From NCBI GenBank assembly GCA_963808455.1, contig CAWEHT010000109.1:1-18531 (forward strand): DNA of 18,531 nt, given 5' to 3'. The DNA comes from CAWEHT01 sp963808455 (lineage in GTDB: Bacteria > Chloroflexota > Anaerolineae > CG2-30-64-16). The translations under genes and the position numbers were made by a program. The notes under the pieces are model-generated. The model was not told where the DNA came from and made no database searches. It was given only the letters and a program-made list of their open reading frames with translations. Shown in pieces: positions 17,145 through 18,531 of the stretch. Positions within the stretch are counted from its first letter, which is position 1; the number at the start of each line of letters is the position of its first letter.

Positions 17145-18156
17145 CCCCCTGGCCTCCTCGGGCGACCGTGATTTCCTCGCTTTCTTCGAGCCTGCGAATC
17201 ACATTGACGATGCGCTGTTGAGCGGCCTCGATATTGCTGAGGCGCGCCGGGCGCATGATGGCCAGCTCTTCCTCCAATGTTTGGGCTGCCCGCTTAGACA
17301 TGTTCTTGAGCACGTGGTCGCGTACTTCGGCGTGGGCTCCGCGGACGGCAAGCAGCAGGTCCTTCTGATCGATGTCACGCAGGACACGCTGCATGGCCCG
17401 GTCATCCAGCTTGATCAGGTCATCGAAGGTGAAGAGTTGGTTCCTGACCTGGTCGGCCAGGTCTTGATCGCGATCGGCCAGGGCATCCAACACGTTCTTC
17501 TCCATGCCGCGCTCCTGGTTCAAGATCTGCACCAGGAACGGCACCCCTCCCCATTGCACGCCCGACTCGTCGCGGGTCAGAGCATTGGCCAGCCGCTTTT
17601 GGAGCGTCTCCTCGACCTCCTTGACCACTTCCGGAGCGATGCGCTCGATTTCCGCGATGCGGGCGGCCACGTCAGACTGGAGTTCACGTTCCATCTTGCT
17701 CAGGATCTTGGCTGCCTGGCCTGGCCGTAAATGCGACAGCACCAGCGCGATGGCCTGAGGGTGCTCGCTCTTGAGCATGCCGGCCATCGACTCCGGGTCG
17801 GCGTCTCTCAGAAAGCCAAAGTCTTGCTCCTTGCGCTCGTCCAGGAGCTTGGCGAGAAACTCCTCGCCCTTGTCCTGGCCCATGGCGCGCACGAGCAGCT
17901 CGCGGACGTACGCCAGGCCGCCCTGCCGCTCGGAGTCGCGTGTCGCAGTGAATTTGCAGGCATCCTCCAACACGCTCGTCTGATCCTGGCTGGAGACGCC
18001 GAAGGTGTTATACATCTCCACGGTCAGCCGTTCAACGGCGGCCTCAGGGCAATGGCGCAGCACTTCGGCAGCCAGGTCGCTGCCCAGCGCGATCAACAAG
18101 ATCGAGGCTCTGCGCTGGCCGCTCAAAGAGGCAGAGTTTTGCAAGGTAGGCGGCAT
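17131..18156 (-). CDS. fliG: FliG flagellar motor switch protein
   Basis: FliG is the C-ring protein that couples stator force to rotation and direction switching. The product is a complete 341 residues, the usual length, with no frame break. Seen motifs: SGQRRASILLIALGSDLAAE at the N-terminal FliF-binding domain, the EHPQ motif within KSEHPQAIALVLSHLRPGQA (131-134), and the C-terminal torque region with FDDLIKLDDRAMQRVLRDID then KNMSKRAAQTLEEELAIM. It ends with the usual AQQRIVNVIRRLEESEEI. ATG 18156 has GAGGGA just upstream and lies 2 nt after the fliF stop. Its stop overlaps the fliH start by 14 nt. Confidence 0.97.
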   Translation of the reverse strand: MPPTLQNSASLSGQRRASILLIALGSDLAAEVLRHCPEAAVERLTVEMYNTFGVSSQDQTSVLEDACKFTATRDSERQGGLAYVRELLVRAMGQDKGEEFLAKLLDERKEQDFGFLRDADPESMAGMLKSEHPQAIALVLSHLRPGQAAKILSKMERELQSDVAARIAEIERIAPEVVKEVEETLQKRLANALTRDESGVQWGGVPFLVQILNQERGMEKNVLDALADRDQDLADQVRNQLFTFDDLIKLDDRAMQRVLRDIDQKDLLLAVRGAHAEVRDHVLKNMSKRAAQTLEEELAIMRPARLSNIEAAQQRIVNVIRRLEESEEITVARGGQGDVLI

Positions 18157-18158
18157 AC

Positions 18159-18531
18159 TTATCCCTCTGCGAGCCAGTTTTGGATCAGGTCGGCGATCAA
18201 ATCGGGCCGCTTATTGGCCAGCATGACCAGCTGGGCGGCGCAAGTTGTCTTCTTTCGACGGCTGATAGGCCGGCAGTTCCGGCGGAAGCCCGGCCTCGGC
18301 TTGCGGCTGGGCCTCCGCGGCAAGCGCCTGAGCGGGGCTGCCCTGGGGCAGTTGCGGGACCCGCCCTGCCCGCAGATAATCATCTTCCAGGACCGTGACG
18401 TGCGCCATCCCGCCTGTGAGGCGGTTGGACAGGTCGCTGAAGGTCAGGCGGGCGAAGCGTAGCAGGAGCAGGAGGGCCAGCACGATGCCCCCCAACTTGA
18501 GCAGGCTCACGATCGTCGCCTGGCGTGAGGT
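18159..18531 (-). CDS. fliF: FliF MS-ring protein, C-terminal end (partial, one frameshift)
   Basis: Only the 3' end of fliF is in the window. From 18531 the frame encodes TSRQATIVSLLKLGG, then the second transmembrane segment (IVLALLLLLRF), then a cytoplasmic tail. This frame ends at 18211 after KEDNLRRPAGHAGQ. The neighbouring frame continues with QLVMLANKRPDLIADLIQNW, then LAEG, to the TAA at 18159-18161, the standard FliF C-terminus that binds FliG. Removing one base near 18236-18244 joins them. The tail between membrane and FliG-binding helix is Pro/Gln/Ala-rich. FliF builds the MS ring in the cytoplasmic membrane, the base for the export gate and the rotor. Confidence 0.92.

Overview
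This window is a flagellar gene cluster from a GC-rich bacterium, most likely a member of the Chloroflexota (Anaerolineae-like). The lineage is inferred from three things: the gene order, the operon protein of the TIGR02530 family, and two large secreted proteins with long Pro/Thr/Ala-rich (PTPTP-type) linkers, a style common in that phylum. No outer-membrane ring genes (flgH, flgI, flgA) are present, which fits a single-membrane cell, but the window covers only part of the locus.

Layout. On the + strand (1-2895) lies a short late-assembly group: the 3' end of flgM (anti-sigma factor), a flgN-like chaperone gene, flgK and flgL (hook-filament junction). On the - strand (18531 down to 2981) runs a long co-directional basal body and export operon: fliF (3' end), fliG, fliH, fliI, fliJ read through into a lytic transglycosylase, flgB, a very large secreted TIM-barrel protein, fliK, flgD, a TIGR02530 gene, flgE, and a second secreted glycoside-hydrolase-like protein. 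The two groups converge, and a strong GC-rich hairpin at 2923-2955 sits between them. Genes are tightly packed, with small gaps or overlaps. The only sizeable gap inside the - strand operon is the 175-nt flgE leader (6898-7072), which can form several hairpins. No stretch over 300 bases lacks a gene.

How the genes work together. FliF and FliG form the MS ring and switch/rotor face. FliH, FliI and FliJ are the export ATPase complex. FlgB is a rod subunit, and the lytic transglycosylase probably opens peptidoglycan for the rod. FlgD caps the growing hook made of FlgE, and FliK sets hook length. FlgK and FlgL join hook to filament, and FlgM and FlgN coordinate late gene expression and delivery. 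The two secreted, probably carbohydrate-active proteins inside this operon are the least expected part and the best candidates for something new.

Sequence quality. Many genes are interrupted by single-base insertions or deletions: flgK, flgL (about five), flgE, fliK, the large secreted protein, fliH, fliI (two) and fliF. Protein similarity resumes at once in another frame each time, and I saw no lone nonsense substitution. This pattern looks more like uncorrected sequencing or assembly errors than gene decay, so the intact lengths given here are reconstructions. The fliJ-transglycosylase fusion may be an artefact of the same kind.
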